This document shows, in pieces, positions 1-12,205 of a DNA stretch of 33,035 nt. The notes beneath the pieces are model-generated. The model did no database searches. It saw only the letters and a list, made by a program, of their open reading frames with translations, and was not told where the DNA came from. The translations under genes and the position numbers were made by a program. How positions within the stretch are numbered: position 1 is the stretch's first letter; each line of letters opens with the position of its first letter. The stretch is from positions 186,671,631 to 186,704,665 of the forward strand of contig JBOZIK010000001.1 of NCBI GenBank assembly GCA_051453625.1, in the 5' to 3' direction. Source of the stretch: Welwitschia mirabilis (Eukaryota; Gnetophyta; Gnetopsida; Welwitschiales).

Positions 1-829
1 AACACATTAAAATTAAGAAAGATAAAAATCATGACTTAAAGATATCTAGATGTGAGAAATTCTAGAAGTTCCATTCTCAAGTTCTTTATATCATGATGAA
101 AACTTAACTATGGAATTAAGTTTATAATGATATTAAATGACTAATGTTTTATTAACTTTTTTTTTAGTAATGCCTGAATTTAAATTTTTGATATTTCTTA
201 AGACTATACTAATGTTTTTCATATTATAAATATAATATTTTTCCTTAGTTTGAAAATATTAATTTGTAATTTTATTCTAGTTGTATCAAAATAACATAAG
301 GATTAAATTTTTTATTTGTTATAAAGATATGAGAAACATTTTATTTTAATAAGTGTAGGATAAGTTTATATTATGAAATATTTTATTTGTAAATTTACAT
401 CTATGATAATTCAAATAATACTTCCTATCATTTTAAATTATTTTTGATTATGCAAGTCTCAAAATTTAACTTATAGATATTTCTTTATAGTATAAATTCT
501 TTTTTACACCTTTAACACCAACATTTGGAAGACATGTTGAATTTTATTTTTTTCTTGTGTCATGTGAAAAAAAATTTCTAGATTTAATTTTTTGAAAAAA
601 AGAAGCAAGTTCTAGTTTAAACTTAAAGTTTAAATTTGGAATTCTAAAGAGGGGAAAAAAATTAGTAATCCTATAAATTCACTCACCCACATATTTTTTC
701 AATAATGGAGACATTTTATAGAGTTAGTAATTCTTCTAGAAATCTCAAATTTTAATTCATTCGATATTAAAACTCTTGAAATGCCTCATAGATACCTACC
801 ATTCCTTTGAACCTAGGTATTCCATCATC
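1..829. other. AT-rich sequence, no gene seen
   Basis: No frame on either strand gives a recognisable protein. It lies downstream of the minus-strand CACTA element, so it probably holds that element's 3' non-coding end and subterminal region. I looked for the expected CACTA terminal inverted repeat and could not find a convincing one. Short A/T homopolymers are common, for example around 155-170 and 535-600. Confidence 0.5.
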
Positions 830-1350
830 TCTTGCAATTGTTATTGTTGAAGTCAATTAGGAACATGTGCAAGCCTATCTACATCATTATCATAAAGATC
901 ATAAAAGTTTCTTACCACTTCACATTTATATTAATGCTATGTTCTACCTATATTTTTAAATATGAAATTCTTATCCTCTTCAAATTATTTAAATTTTTGC
1001 TGTAAGATTGACATGTGTTAAAAATGGAGTATAATAATTACAATTAAAGTGTATGTATGAAACACATAATGAATAGCATGTAATATACCTTGACCATCTT
1101 CCATAAATTAATTTTGAAATGCTTACGTATTTCTCTATAGTTTTTATAATTTTTTGGTGGAATTGTATTATTCCTTACTATTTTCCCCAAGTAGTATGAT
1201 AAATTTTTTCCTATATGAACTAACTACATAACCTATCTCATTCCATCTTAGTTGTATCTTCTCATAAGGCCTAAGTTTGGTTAGATCTAGGTATTTTGCT
1301 TTGCTTATTTTTGCAGATTCGGAGCTAGTGCCTTCTTGTACATGTAACAC
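830..1350 (-). pseudogene. CACTA second protein remnant (Transposase_24-like)
   Basis: From 1350 leftward one frame is open for 60 codons and includes KLRPYEKIQLRWNEIGYVV. This matches the family pattern of a short DLxxLxxxEKIxVxWNExGxPV block followed by a conserved LGxIVR step. After a one-base shift near 1185 the next block reads LGKIVRNNTIPPKNYKNYRE and continues to an NLWKMVK-type helix, the place where the family has a Trp-rich helix. A weaker block (DLYDNDVDRLAHVP, then EMMEYLGSKEW) follows at about 800-930, after a likely intron near 1020-1090. The domain is known from plant CACTA elements as an accessory, probably DNA-binding, protein. It lies downstream of the TNP2 gene on the same strand. 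It is clearly broken. A domain of unrelated function is possible but the order and motifs argue against it. Confidence 0.7.
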
Positions 1351-1984
1351 CTTATTTAATTAATAAGAGAAAAAAATAAAATAACTAATGAAGTAATTAC
1401 ATCTCAATATCTATCTACTCTTACCTAGAATAATATTAGATATTCTTTTTCTTTGAGGTGAAGAATCAGTAATAATATTAACACCTACATAGAAAGAACT
1501 ATTTATGAGTGAATGATATTCCTTTATGAAACTTAATCTTGATAGAAGCACATGTAAAATATGGTACAAGAAGTATATACACATAGAAAAATCCTTTATT
1601 TTTAGAAGGTTCCATGTCTCCTCTTCTTTCTCTTTTTCTTTTACCCTATTAATTTATATATATTAAATATAAGAAATTACTTACGAATAATACATACATA
1701 AGTGAAATCAATTTAAAATTTCAACATCTTTTTTTAACAACAAGAAGGCTCTTATACCATAACATATGAAAAGAAAATTTTTATATCTCAAATATACCTA
1801 AAAGAAACATAATATAATGTCAATTAGATGACATTAACTAATGAGGCAAATAAATTAAAACTAACATCTACTAATAATTTAAAAATATTAATACGATAAT
1901 GAGAGTTTTTGAATTTATCCAAGATAAATTCAATTAATAAATTATATTTCAATTAACAACTTAGATTCTCATAATCCACTACTA
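1351..1984. other. Spacer between the two CACTA coding remnants
   Basis: AT-rich and without a recognisable reading frame. It would contain the 3' end of the TNP2 transcript and the upstream exon(s) or promoter of the second CACTA gene, but I see no motif that identifies either. A CT-rich stretch at about 1615-1645 is the only compositional feature. Confidence 0.4.
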
Positions 1985-4900
1985 AGATGAAGGTGGAGCT
2001 TGTAAATTTAGAGCATCAACCATAGTATCATTTGAATCTACATGAGTAGAATTCATGTTTGTAACTTATGAATCATTTTCCTTATTAATGAAATCACTAT
2101 GTTATGAGCATGAAAAATTGTCCTCCCTAGAGTTTTCTACTTTATAAAATTCATTATTTTTAATCTCATCATAAATATTTCTTTGATTAAATGATGTTAT
2201 GATGATTCATGAATGATCATCAATGTATTTTATGTAGAAAGCTTGTGGTACATAAGTATCTAATATGAATGGTTTATCTTTTTTATTATCATCCCTGACA
2301 TATTCACTTATGGTAATAAAGGTGAAATCATACTCATCCTTCGTGATGTTATCTTAATGAAGAATATCTAAATATTTACATTTGAATAATACAACATTGA
2401 ATATAGAACTATAATCTACTAAAATGATATCTTTAAAGACATCATAATAATATACATCATTACTTATTAGATTGCTACCCTTTGCACTTGGTATACAGGT
2501 AGTATTTGTAATTACAAAGACTCCACTATTGTGACATGTTAACTTTGAATTTCTCTACCTTACATGAAATCTATATCAATTGATCAAGTACCTCTTGTAC
2601 CTTAGTACATGCCTACTTAGAGCATGTGATGATTATTTCACTTCTTTTTTGTTTTCTTTATTAAGTATGCCTTCTTCCCTTAACATGCTAATTTAAAATG
2701 TTAAAAAATTATCTTTTAAAAATAGGAGATAAAAAAACATTAATAACTTTACATAGTTTGTATTATACCTTACATGTTCTTTAAACCAACTAGTAAAGTA
2801 ATCTCTATGCATTCAAATCTATGAAGACTTTGTCATTTATCGAAGTCCTTCATGAATTTCTTATAGGTGTGAATTGTAAATGTACAAAATTAAGAATGTA
2901 TACACTAATAGTAAAACAATAAAATTTTGATTATTTCATCTTACATATGATTCAATGAAAGACATATTAAATAACACATATTTATGTGCTTCTTTAATTT
3001 ATTTCTTAGTTAATATAATTTTCTTTGCATCACCTGATGATCTTCCTTCTAGATGTAAAGATGATTCACTAGAGTCATTATTAGAAACTTTTTTACATTG
3101 TAATTAATTTTCAAATGTTTTAATATTTTTCATGTACTTAGTGCAAAAACTTACGGCCTTTTCTGTAAGAAATGCTTATGAAATGGGTCTCTTAGATTTG
3201 TTCTTATTTTTTATATACACTTTTAAAACTTTCAAGAACCAAAATAGTAGATATGTCAAAAATATATAGTTATTTCATAATTATTAAAACTTAATTTTTT
3301 AAAAAAATATGCTTATTATCTTTCTATAGGATACATTCATCAATATTACATAAGCCCATAAAACCTAACCTTCCTTACTAAATGAATAGGTAATTACATC
3401 ATGATATTGAGAAAAGCTATAAGACATATTCTCTCAAGATTGCAAACTATGATAGCAATTGTTGATTTTAGTCCTTCCAAATTTTGTATATTAATTTCTT
3501 TGTAACAAAGCACCTTGAAGAATACATATAATTGAATTATTGAGGGATGCATCATGGATGCAAGTAAGTTATGCAAAGCAATAGGAAGAATTTATTGCAA
3601 AAGAATATGATAATCATGGCCTTAAGCCAAGAAAGTCTCTATTACTTTTGTAAGATACATCTATGAATATTTGATTCAAAATCATTTAGAAGTTTCAAAT
3701 CTAGTAGTGTATTAAAAAAATAATTCTTTTATTTTATTGATATCACAAAATTAGTAGGTGGAAGGAATGATTTTTTACCATCATTTAGCATAATCGGTGA
3801 AAGTACATATCTTGTATCTAGCCCTTTAAGATCTAGTTATGCATCTAGCTTGTCCTTTGATTTCCCTCTAATATTTGCGATAGTTCTTAGGAAGACATCA
3901 TAGACATTCTTCTCAACATACATAACATCCAAATTGCTTTAGATATCATGATCTTATGTACATGTTAGAAATGAAAAAGGTGTTAAACAAAAGAAAAAGA
4001 AAGGAAACCAATTTATTATTAAAATATCTCATAAAATTTAGTTACCTTCCTATATGAGAGAGTAAATAATATTGATTTATTTTTTTAGATACACAATTTG
4101 ATTTTATTAAAAAATTTTTGTTCTTTTAAATTTATGAGACTAGATGACCTTTCAATAATTTTCCTCCCATGTTTTGGCATTTTTCTCCTCTTCTATTAAT
4201 GTTTATAAAAAAAATTCATTAAGTAATTTATATTTTATCAAGTTGTGAAAAACTTTATTCATTTCATAATGGCATAAACTCTTCTTCTTTTACGCCTTTT
4301 CCATTAAAAGGATTATTTATTTGCTTATACCTATTATTCATATTAAGGAATATCCTATGTCATTAGTAGTAATGGTTCCTACTATGAGATAACCATAAAG
4401 AATTAGTATGATGATGACATATGGGACATGTTAATCTCCCCTTTGTAGTACATCTTGAGATGTTTTCATATGCTAGAAAATCATTTATTATCCAAAGTAA
4501 CATTGCTTTCATGATAAAGAACTCCTTTTTCCCTGATATCACAGTAGCTTCAATTATTCAATAAGAGTTTAAAGTATGCATCAAATATTTTATTTGTTTC
4601 TTAGGCCTAGTTATTAGTAAAAAAGAATCAAATAAGATCTTTCATTCATAGCCAAGATGACATGGTATAGACAACCATAACAATTAACCAATAATTGTAA
4701 GAAGTGGAAAGCATCTCAAAAGGTTAAATTTGTTTTTTGCAATAGCAAGTCTTATGTTTATAGGATTAAATCTAAATTCATCATATGATTTATTAATATT
4801 CTTTCATAAGATAGAATCTACTAGATGTCACATTATGCCATGAGCTTTTTGTCTTTTATAATACCATATCATATGTTTTACTATTGTGCATGATGCATAA

Positions 4901-5790
4901 AGACTTTTTATATCTAAAATGAATGGAAAGTATTGAAACACTAGGGTAGGTAATTTTCATGTGGATTTCTATCATTATAGCCTTTCTTTGATATCCATAT
5001 AGATTTACCACAATAAGGACATTCATTTAAGTCTCATACTCCTTCCAATATAATAGATAATATTTAGGAATGCATGTATTCTAACACATTTCATACCTAA
5101 GAATGGAGTGTTATTTGTAATTAATCATAGGAACTTGAAATTATATTACCTAAGAGACCAAGCAACATTGAAATTGTTGAATTTGACAATCCACTCATTG
5201 CTTTTATGGTTAGAAATCTAATAATCATAGAAAGCTTTGAATATTTGCATAACCAAGGTAAAATGACTTCTTAGAATCTTTGATTAATCTATTGTATTCT
5301 ATGTTTTTAGTGTCACCATTTAAATCATCATAATTTAAAAAATCCATGATGTTTTTTTCTTCATGTGATTGCTCACCATCATTAAGGAACATAAAGGCTT
5401 CTTTCACCATGGAAACTAGATCATCTTTTACTATCTTATCACAACTGAATTAGTTATAATATTCTTTTGATGTTTTCCTATCCATAATATAATTTATGTA
5501 TGTATAATTCATACCTTTTCATAAATGATGCTTAAAAGCTATATTTAGATAGATAAAGTATGTCGTAATAATTGTTAGTGTTATTACTTGTAAATTGTGT
5601 GAACTTCTTCACATCATTCTCATACTTCTTAGATGTCTTACACATATTAATATTAGAAAAATAAGTATGTAGTATTTTTTGAAATTAGAGACATCCATTT
5701 AATTATTATTATTTATTTAATACCTATCCATAAATATCCAACCATTATTCCTCATATAAATGGATCCATCAAATGATAATTGAATGAAGT
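1985..5790 (-). pseudogene. CACTA transposase TNP2, degenerate
   Basis: The family order can be followed along the minus strand. At 5790-5480 there is a weak N-terminal transposase-associated region (YENDVKKFTQF). At 5410-5225 a 61-codon open stretch contains EYNRLIKDSKKSFYLGYA, the start of the tnp2 core. The core continues with a C-x2-C pair (ECPYCGKSIW, near 5020), YFPFILDIKSLYAS (near 4900), NIRLAIAKNKFN (near 4750), LLWIINDFLAYENIS and a CPIC pair (4510-4420). DVMYVEKNVYDVF lies near 3935-3900, followed by the DUF4218 block at 3576-3394. HKYVLFNMSFIESYVR lies near 2990-2945, FTSWFKEHV near 2790, and DUF4216 at about 2590-2190 (DVYYYDVFKDII, NVVLFKCKYLDIL). The coding ends near 1985 with NDTMVDALNLQAPPSS. 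Likely introns separate several blocks. At least a dozen stops and several frameshifts make it non-functional. It would have been the element's transposase. Confidence 0.88.
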
Positions 5791-5938
5791 AAAAAATCAA
5801 TTCTTAAAATGAGAAGGTTAAGTCTAAGCATTTACAAAAGTAAATGTATACTTAGTATGATAATTAAACTTAGGAAAAGAATATTAAGTATAAACATTTT
5901 AAATTACGTCATAAAAAAATCTCTTAGCTCAAACCTCC
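5791..5938. other. Sequence just upstream of the TNP2 remnant
   Basis: Short AT-rich stretch upstream of the TNP2 coding remnant (minus strand). No promoter element can be separated from background at this composition. The duplicated block begins at its right end. Confidence 0.3.
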
Positions 5939-6566
5939 TTTATAGTAAAAGCACATCAGTATTGAAGTGATAGAACACTTGACATGAGTTCATATGAAAA
6001 TATTAAAATTACCTTATCAAACTATCATTTCATATGATAAAATAATGATTTTTCTTAAGTGATATAGAACTAATTTAGCACACATGACATAAAATAATCA
6101 TAAAAATTACATGTATAAAAGCATGATTTCACAAGAAGTGAAAATAAAAATACAAGAAATTAAAAAGAAGTAATCTTTCATGAACATTCATCAGATTCTA
6201 AAGATCATTTATAATTTATGTGAATAAGCAAAGGAATTTAAACAATTAAATTTACCTTAGTTATTTTCATATGTAAAAATAATTTTCCTTGAAAAGTTCA
6301 CCATTTTAATTTATATAAATGAATGTAATTTGGTAATTTAAACATCATATTCCATTCTGTGTAAAATGTACATCAAGTTAAAATTAAAATATTACACTTG
6401 TAAATCCATTTGACAATAGTTAGACTTTTACTAAATTACAATACAATTGACTTGAAAGACAACTCTTTACTAAATATAAAATGGATTATAAAAGCATTGA
6501 AACATTAAAATCAGTGTTTAAATCAATAGGAAATTAATAAAAAATAGGATAATAATGTTTACTATA
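5939..6566. repeat. Left copy of 0.63 kb duplicated block
   Basis: This block is repeated at 6667-7306 in the same orientation, with scattered substitutions and small indels. Both start at the same point (tttatagtaaaagcacatc) and the left copy stops at the gap. No coding sequence is seen in it. It lies upstream of the TNP2 gene on the minus strand, so it may be CACTA 5' subterminal DNA. Such DNA is often internally repeated in this family, but I see no short repeated motif that would prove it. Confidence 0.85.
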
Positions 6567-6666
6567 NNNNNNNNNNNNNNNNNNNNNNNNNNNNNNNNNN
6601 NNNNNNNNNNNNNNNNNNNNNNNNNNNNNNNNNNNNNNNNNNNNNNNNNNNNNNNNNNNNNNNNNN
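6567..6666. other. Assembly gap (100 N)
   Basis: A run of exactly 100 N, the usual placeholder for a gap of unknown size. The sequence to its right restarts at the beginning of the block that ends at its left, so the two contigs overlap in content. Confidence 0.98.
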
Positions 6667-7306
6667 TTTATAGTAAAAGCACATCAGTATTGAAGTGACA
6701 GAACACTTGACATGAATTCATATGAAAATATTAAAATTACCTTATCAAACTATCATTTCATATGATAAAACAATGATTTTTCTTAAGTGATATAGAACTA
6801 ATTAGCACACATGACATAAAATAATCATAAAAATTACATTTATACAAGCATGATTTCACAATAAGTGAACATAAAAATACAAGAAAATAAAAAGAAGTAA
6901 ACTTTAATAAACATTCATAAGATTCTAAAGATCATTTATAATTTATGTGAATAAGAAAAGGAATTTAAACAATTAAATTTACCTTAGTTATTTTCTTATG
7001 TAAAAATAATTTTCCATGAAAATTTGATCATTTTAATTTATTTAGGTAAGTTAAACATCATATTCTATCCTATGTAAAATGTACATCAATTTAGAATTAA
7101 AATATTACACATGTAAATCTAAATTCTTCAAATTGACTAGGTAAATCATTTCATAATAATAAGATTTTTAGTAAATTACAATACAATTGGCTTGAAAGAT
7201 AACTCTTTACTAAGCCTAAAATGAATTATAAAAGCATTGAAACATTAAAATCAGTGTTCAAATCAATAGGAAATTGATAAAAAATTGGATACTAATGTTT
7301 AATATA
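6667..7306. repeat. Right copy of 0.63 kb duplicated block
   Basis: Second copy of 5939-6566, offset by about 728 bases including the gap. It differs from the left copy by scattered substitutions and by indels near 7030-7160. That divergence is more than simple sequencing error would give. Either a true tandem duplication or two haplotypes placed end to end would explain it. Confidence 0.85.
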
Positions 7307-8866
7307 TCAATTTAATCTTAGTTAATTTCAAGTTATTTTGACCGGAAAAATAAGAAGAAATAAAGAAGAGAGAGAAAAAGGGGAGAGAGAGTTCAAAAGA
7401 ATAGACTTAGAAAAGATTAAAACCTTTAAAATAATCATAATATGCCATAAAATAAGTTTATAAAACTAAATATTCAAGATTTAGTAGGATCGATTACAAC
7501 TAATAAAACAATAGTTCATCTAGAAAAACTGCAACAAATTATAGTCCACCATAGTTTGAATGTGAATATTAAGCTAAAACTTGAAAAAAATTGGATATCA
7601 TATTCTAAAAGTTCTTAAAAGCTACTGTAATATAAAATTTTTAATTTCTGAAAACACATTAAAAAAGACTGAGAAAAGCATTGTGCAAAATAAAATAAAT
7701 ACAATTTTACAATTTAAAAATTTTTCTAAGTAAAACTATAATTAAGACTAAAAATGAATCAAAAAGGGGTTTTATAAGATAAATTAAAGTTCTAATACAT
7801 TAAAAAAGAAAATGGACAGTTGATCTTACTAGGTGGGATCTATTGACACCGTTTGGAGCTCTCGCTAGGAAGGGGTTGCAGTTGAGACACGCCTATTTGT
7901 GAATGTGCCACTATGCGGAGCGTTTATGCAATGAATCTACAAATAAAATTTCATAACCATTAAAGTTGTTAAGAAACTAGTACTACTAAAACAAGCACTA
8001 AAATTAACTATTCTACTTTGATTTGTAAAAAGAAGAAAGAAAAAAGAAAATTCTTGCAAAAAGGAATCATTTTAATTTAAAAAAAGCATATATAATATAT
8101 TTGAAAACTATTCTACTACTATTAGAGAGGAGAAAATAGAGATTTAACATAAATTACCTTAGAAAAAATGTGGAATCATGAGAAATGTACTAGGAAATGA
8201 AAATAATGGAGGAAAGAAGAGAGAAAAAGAATGAAACACATAATTCCTTTTGACAAGGAGTGAGTAAACAAGTAAAAAAATTAAATTTCTATGAAAGGTA
8301 CTAATTTTTTTACAATTTAATTACTACTATTTATTTACAAGTTATAAGAAGTCTAATTACATTAAAACAAAATCATAATATAAATGCAAAAATCAAATAA
8401 TTAAATCATGAAAAACCTAAAGAAAAAGAACACTTATTAATTTTAGATGAATGCAAAGATTGTTCCATTGGTCCTCCATCTAATAACTTATAATATTTTA
8501 TGCTTTCTCCTCCTCTTGCACCACCTACTCATATGCACTTCGCCACCCTTGCAATGTTCTTTTAATAGATGGAAATGAGAGAAAAGATGAGCAAAATGGA
8601 TTATGAAAGCTTTTAGAAGGCTAAGAATGGTTTTGAAATGTAATAAAAGATGCGAATAAGTCATGATAAATGTTTTCAAAGTTGATATGAATAGAAGATC
8701 AACTTGGAAATGAAGAAAAATAAGAGATATGGTTAAAAATCTTCTTCCAATGCTTTAGAATGGTAAAATTGGAATAAAAATGCATACTAATTATATGATA
8801 ATAATATGATGTTTCTGTATTCACTGAGAGAAGTCCTTGTAGGTATTCTAAGGTTTACTGTGAATT
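7307..8866. other. Non-coding stretch with one GC-richer patch
   Basis: No recognisable protein on either strand. A purine-rich run (aagaagaaataaagaagagagagaaa and similar) occupies about 7350-7390. At about 7815-7935 there is a markedly GC-richer patch for this window, containing ggagctctcgctaggaag; I cannot assign it to a gene. The 63-codon minus-strand frame at 8488-8679 looks like chance: it has no family resemblance and no coding context. Confidence 0.4.
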
Positions 8867-9126
8867 AAGAAGTTTCCAAAACCATTTCAAATTCACATGT
8901 GATTTATGTCTTATTTTGTAAAATCCTCGAATGATGCTATAATGCCATTTTACTCTTGGAATTTGTTCTATAGCACCATAGATAGTTTTATACATAAATG
9001 CTAAAAATCCAAAAATAAAACTTAATTTAATTTTATTCTTTAAGGCTTACAATACATGAATTTATTAATTTTTACTTAAAAATGATTAGAAATAACTATA
9101 TTATAGCTCATAGAATGTAATTTTAT
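8867..9126. repeat. Partial copy of the 1.39 kb unit, cut by a gap
   Basis: These 260 bases recur almost unchanged at 9227-9486, with an offset of exactly 360. I count only about five or six differences by eye. The copy stops at the gap. The sequence is non-coding. Confidence 0.9.
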
Positions 9127-9226
9127 NNNNNNNNNNNNNNNNNNNNNNNNNNNNNNNNNNNNNNNNNNNNNNNNNNNNNNNNNNNNNNNNNNNNNNNNNN
9201 NNNNNNNNNNNNNNNNNNNNNNNNNN
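9127..9226. other. Assembly gap (100 N)
   Basis: A run of exactly 100 N. Its 260-base left flank and its right flank are almost identical, so the gap probably separates two overlapping contigs or two near-identical copies. Confidence 0.98.
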
Positions 9227-10711
9227 AAGAAGTTTCCAAAACCATTTCAAATTCACATGTGATTTATGTCTTATTTTGTAAAATCCTCGAATGATGCTAC
9301 AATGCCATTTTACTCTTGGAATTTGTTCTATACCACCATAGATAGTTTTATACATAAATACTAAAAATCCAAAAATAAAACTTAATTTAATTTTATTCTT
9401 TAAGGCTTACAATACATGAATTTATTAATTTTAACTTAAAAATGATTAGAAATAACTATATTATAGCTCATAGAATGTAATTTTCTAAGATAATGATCTT
9501 CTGAAAGGTCTAATGTCATCCAATATCATGCATCTAGTGTTAGAGTGAGTTGGGATCATTACATCTATAAGAGGATAATAAATGATGATGGAGAAGGGAT
9601 TATGAATTATATAAAGAGCTTTAATGTTTAACCAGTTATCCGTGATATACATTTTCCCCTCTTAATTTCAATCTCCTAATTGCAAGCATTATAAAGAGCC
9701 TCAAATTGGAGCATAATGCATTATTTTAAGTGCATCGAATTTTCAAGATTCCTATAACCTAAAATGTGAAAAAATACCTCTAAATAAAATATTACTATTT
9801 AATAAGTAATGTAAAATATTGATTATTAATACCTTATTTTATCCAATATTTAGACTTCATTACATCCTCAAACTAGTTTTCTTATATGTCTTGTGTAAGG
9901 GATGATCATAAGAGGAATGAAGCCTACTAATCAAGATATGCATCCATAGATGTGGTATCAGACTTATTATTAGAATATCTAATAACGTTCATCATTCACT
10001 TTATGATAAGTAATTACATCATGTATCAAGGCTTACAGATTATAAACCAGATGTTTGTAGCTCAAGTACATGATTATGGATCTAAATGTTGGTCCTATAA
10101 ATAATGTAATATATAAAGTAATAATACTACTAATAATAAAAGCATGATAATATACATAATAAGTAAATGCAAAAATATCAGAAACTTTAACGTTTTATTC
10201 TAGAAAAAGTAAAGCTAAAAATTTGAGTTTTATTTAATTATAAAAAAGAAAGAAAAATATGGACATAAACTAGATAAAATAAAATCATGCCTATAATATC
10301 ATATCATAAAATAGTATTAAATAAAAAATTGAATCTCACAAATTTCACACACGAAATACATACGCTATTACACAAAAACTAATAGACCATTACATACATA
10401 TAACACACTAATGAAGATAGGAGTAAAGCATAAGAAAGCCTTTAGTTGAGACAAAAATAAGTAAGCTAAGAAGTAGGGTAGTGAGAAGGAGAAGAAGGTA
10501 TACTACAATCTTCATCATGATATTTACACTAAACATTGGTGGTTGAATGCTGAAGACCATGTTAAGCTGCATTATGATCTCACTTCGATTCATGTCTATG
10601 AGAGAAGAATTGAGTCATAGAATGAAATGTAAATGTCAAGTTGTAAATAGACTGGAACTGCCTCCACATCTCATGCTTCATTCTATCCAATTACTAATCA
10701 ATACTAGCTAA
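9227..10711. repeat. 1.39 kb repeat unit, copy 2
   Basis: From about 9327 to 10711 it matches 10812-12205 in the same orientation at roughly nine bases in ten by eye. Its first 260 bases also match 8867-9126. On the minus strand its right end encodes a short stretch (LDRMKHEMWRQFQS, near 10680-10640) followed by a hydrophobic frame down to 10408. It contains tggtatcaga at 9953-9962, which matches the start of the initiator-Met primer binding site, but no LTR end lies next to it. The unit probably belongs to the 3' part of the minus-strand gypsy element. Confidence 0.85.
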
Positions 10712-10811
10712 NNNNNNNNNNNNNNNNNNNNNNNNNNNNNNNNNNNNNNNNNNNNNNNNNNNNNNNNNNNNNNNNNNNNNNNNNNNNNNNNNNNNNNNNN
10801 NNNNNNNNNNN
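10712..10811. other. Assembly gap (100 N)
   Basis: A run of exactly 100 N between copies 2 and 3 of the 1.39 kb unit. The right flank restarts inside the unit at the point equivalent to about 9327. Confidence 0.98.
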
Positions 10812-12205
10812 GTGCTATAGCACCATAGGTACTTTCATACATAAATACCAAAAATCTAAAAATAAAACTTAATTTAATTTCATAATTTAAGGCTTACAAT
10901 ACATGAATTTATCAATTTTGACTTAAAATGATCAGAAATAACTAAATTATAGCTCATAGAATGTTATTTTCTAAGATACTAATGTTCTAAAAGGTCTGAT
11001 GTCATCTAATGTCATGCATCTAGTATTAGACTGAGTTAGAATCATTGCATCTATAAGAGTATGATAAATGATGATGAAGAAGGGACTATGAATTATATAT
11101 AGAGCTTCAATGTTAAAGTAGTTATCCATGATCTACATTTACCCCCTTAATTTCAATCTCCTAATTGCAAGCATTATAAAGAGCCTCAAATTGGAGCCAT
11201 AATGCATCATTTTAATAACATTGAATGTCCAAGATGCCTATCATCTAAAAAGTGCAAAAAATACCTCTAAATAAAGTATTACTATTTAATAAGTAATCTA
11301 AAATATTGATTATTAATACCTTGTTTTATCTAAGATTTAGACTTCATCACATCCTCAAACTAGTTTCCTTATATGTCTTGTATAAGTGATGATGATAAAA
11401 GTAATGAAGCCTACTAACAATCAAGATATGCATCCACAGATGTGGTATCAGACTTGTTATTAGAATAACTAATAGCATTCATCATTCACCTTATGATAAG
11501 TAATTACATTACATATCAAGCCTTGCAGATTATAACCAAGATTTTGTAATTCAACTACATGATTGTGGATCTAAATGTTGGTCCTATAAATAATATGATA
11601 TGTAAAGCAATAGTACTAATAATAATAAAATCATGATAATATACATAATAAGTAAATGCAAAAATATCAGAAACTTTAACATTTTATTTCAAAAAAATTA
11701 AAGCTAAAAATTTAAGTTTTATTTAATTGTAAAAAGGAAACAAAGATATGGAGATAATCTAGATAAATAAAATCATGCCCATAATATCATATCATAAAAT
11801 AGTATTACATAAAAAAGTGAATCTCATAGATTTCACACATGAAATACATATTATATCACATAGAAACTAATAAAGTATTACATACATATAACACACTAAT
11901 GAAGATAGGAGTTAAGCATAAGAAATCCTTTACTTAAGAGAAACATAAATAAGCTAAGAATTAGGGTAGTGATAAGGAGAAGAAGGTCCACTACAATCTT
12001 CATCATGTTATTAACACTAAACATTAGTGGTTGAATGCTAAAGACCATGTTAAGCTGCATTATGATCTCACTCTGAGCTATGTCTATGAGAGAAGAATCG
12101 AGTCACAGAATGAAATGTAGATGTTAAGTTGTGAAGAGAATAGGATTGCCTCCACATCTCATGCTTCATTCTATCCAAGTGCTAATCAATACTAGCTAAA
12201 GGCTA
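10812..12205. repeat. 1.39 kb repeat unit, copy 3
   Basis: Third occurrence of the unit, diverged from copy 2 by many substitutions and small indels. It carries the same minus-strand coiled-coil-like stretch (LDRMKHEMWRQ, near 12170-12140) and the same tggtatcaga site (11443-11452). Here the sequence runs on to the right without a gap into 12206 onward, so this copy shows the original junction with the rest of the minus-strand element. Confidence 0.85.

Larger units (their letters stand above)
830..5790 (-). mobile_element. Decayed CACTA (En/Spm) DNA transposon
   Basis: The minus strand carries, in the order usual for plant CACTA elements, a TNP2-type transposase (5790 to about 1985) and then the second element-encoded protein with a Transposase_24-like domain (about 1350 to 830). 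Both are full of stops and frameshifts but are recognisable in short in-frame blocks. Such elements move by cut-and-paste, with TNP2 as the catalytic protein. The limits given are those of the coding remnants; the real ends lie further out. No CACTA/TAGTG termini or 3 bp target duplication were found. The 5' end may extend past the duplicated block and gap at 5.9-7.3 kb. Confidence 0.85.

Noticed and set aside
9101-9355. 84-codon minus-strand ORF spanning the gap
   Set aside because: Forty percent of it is unknown sequence (N); the frame across the gap has no meaning.
10408-10593. 61-codon minus-strand frame with a Leu-rich stretch
   Set aside because: The Leu-rich part comes from a CTTCTCCTT-like tract. 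The same DNA reads in another frame as Ser/Pro-rich codons in both repeat copies, and the frame is not kept in copy 3.
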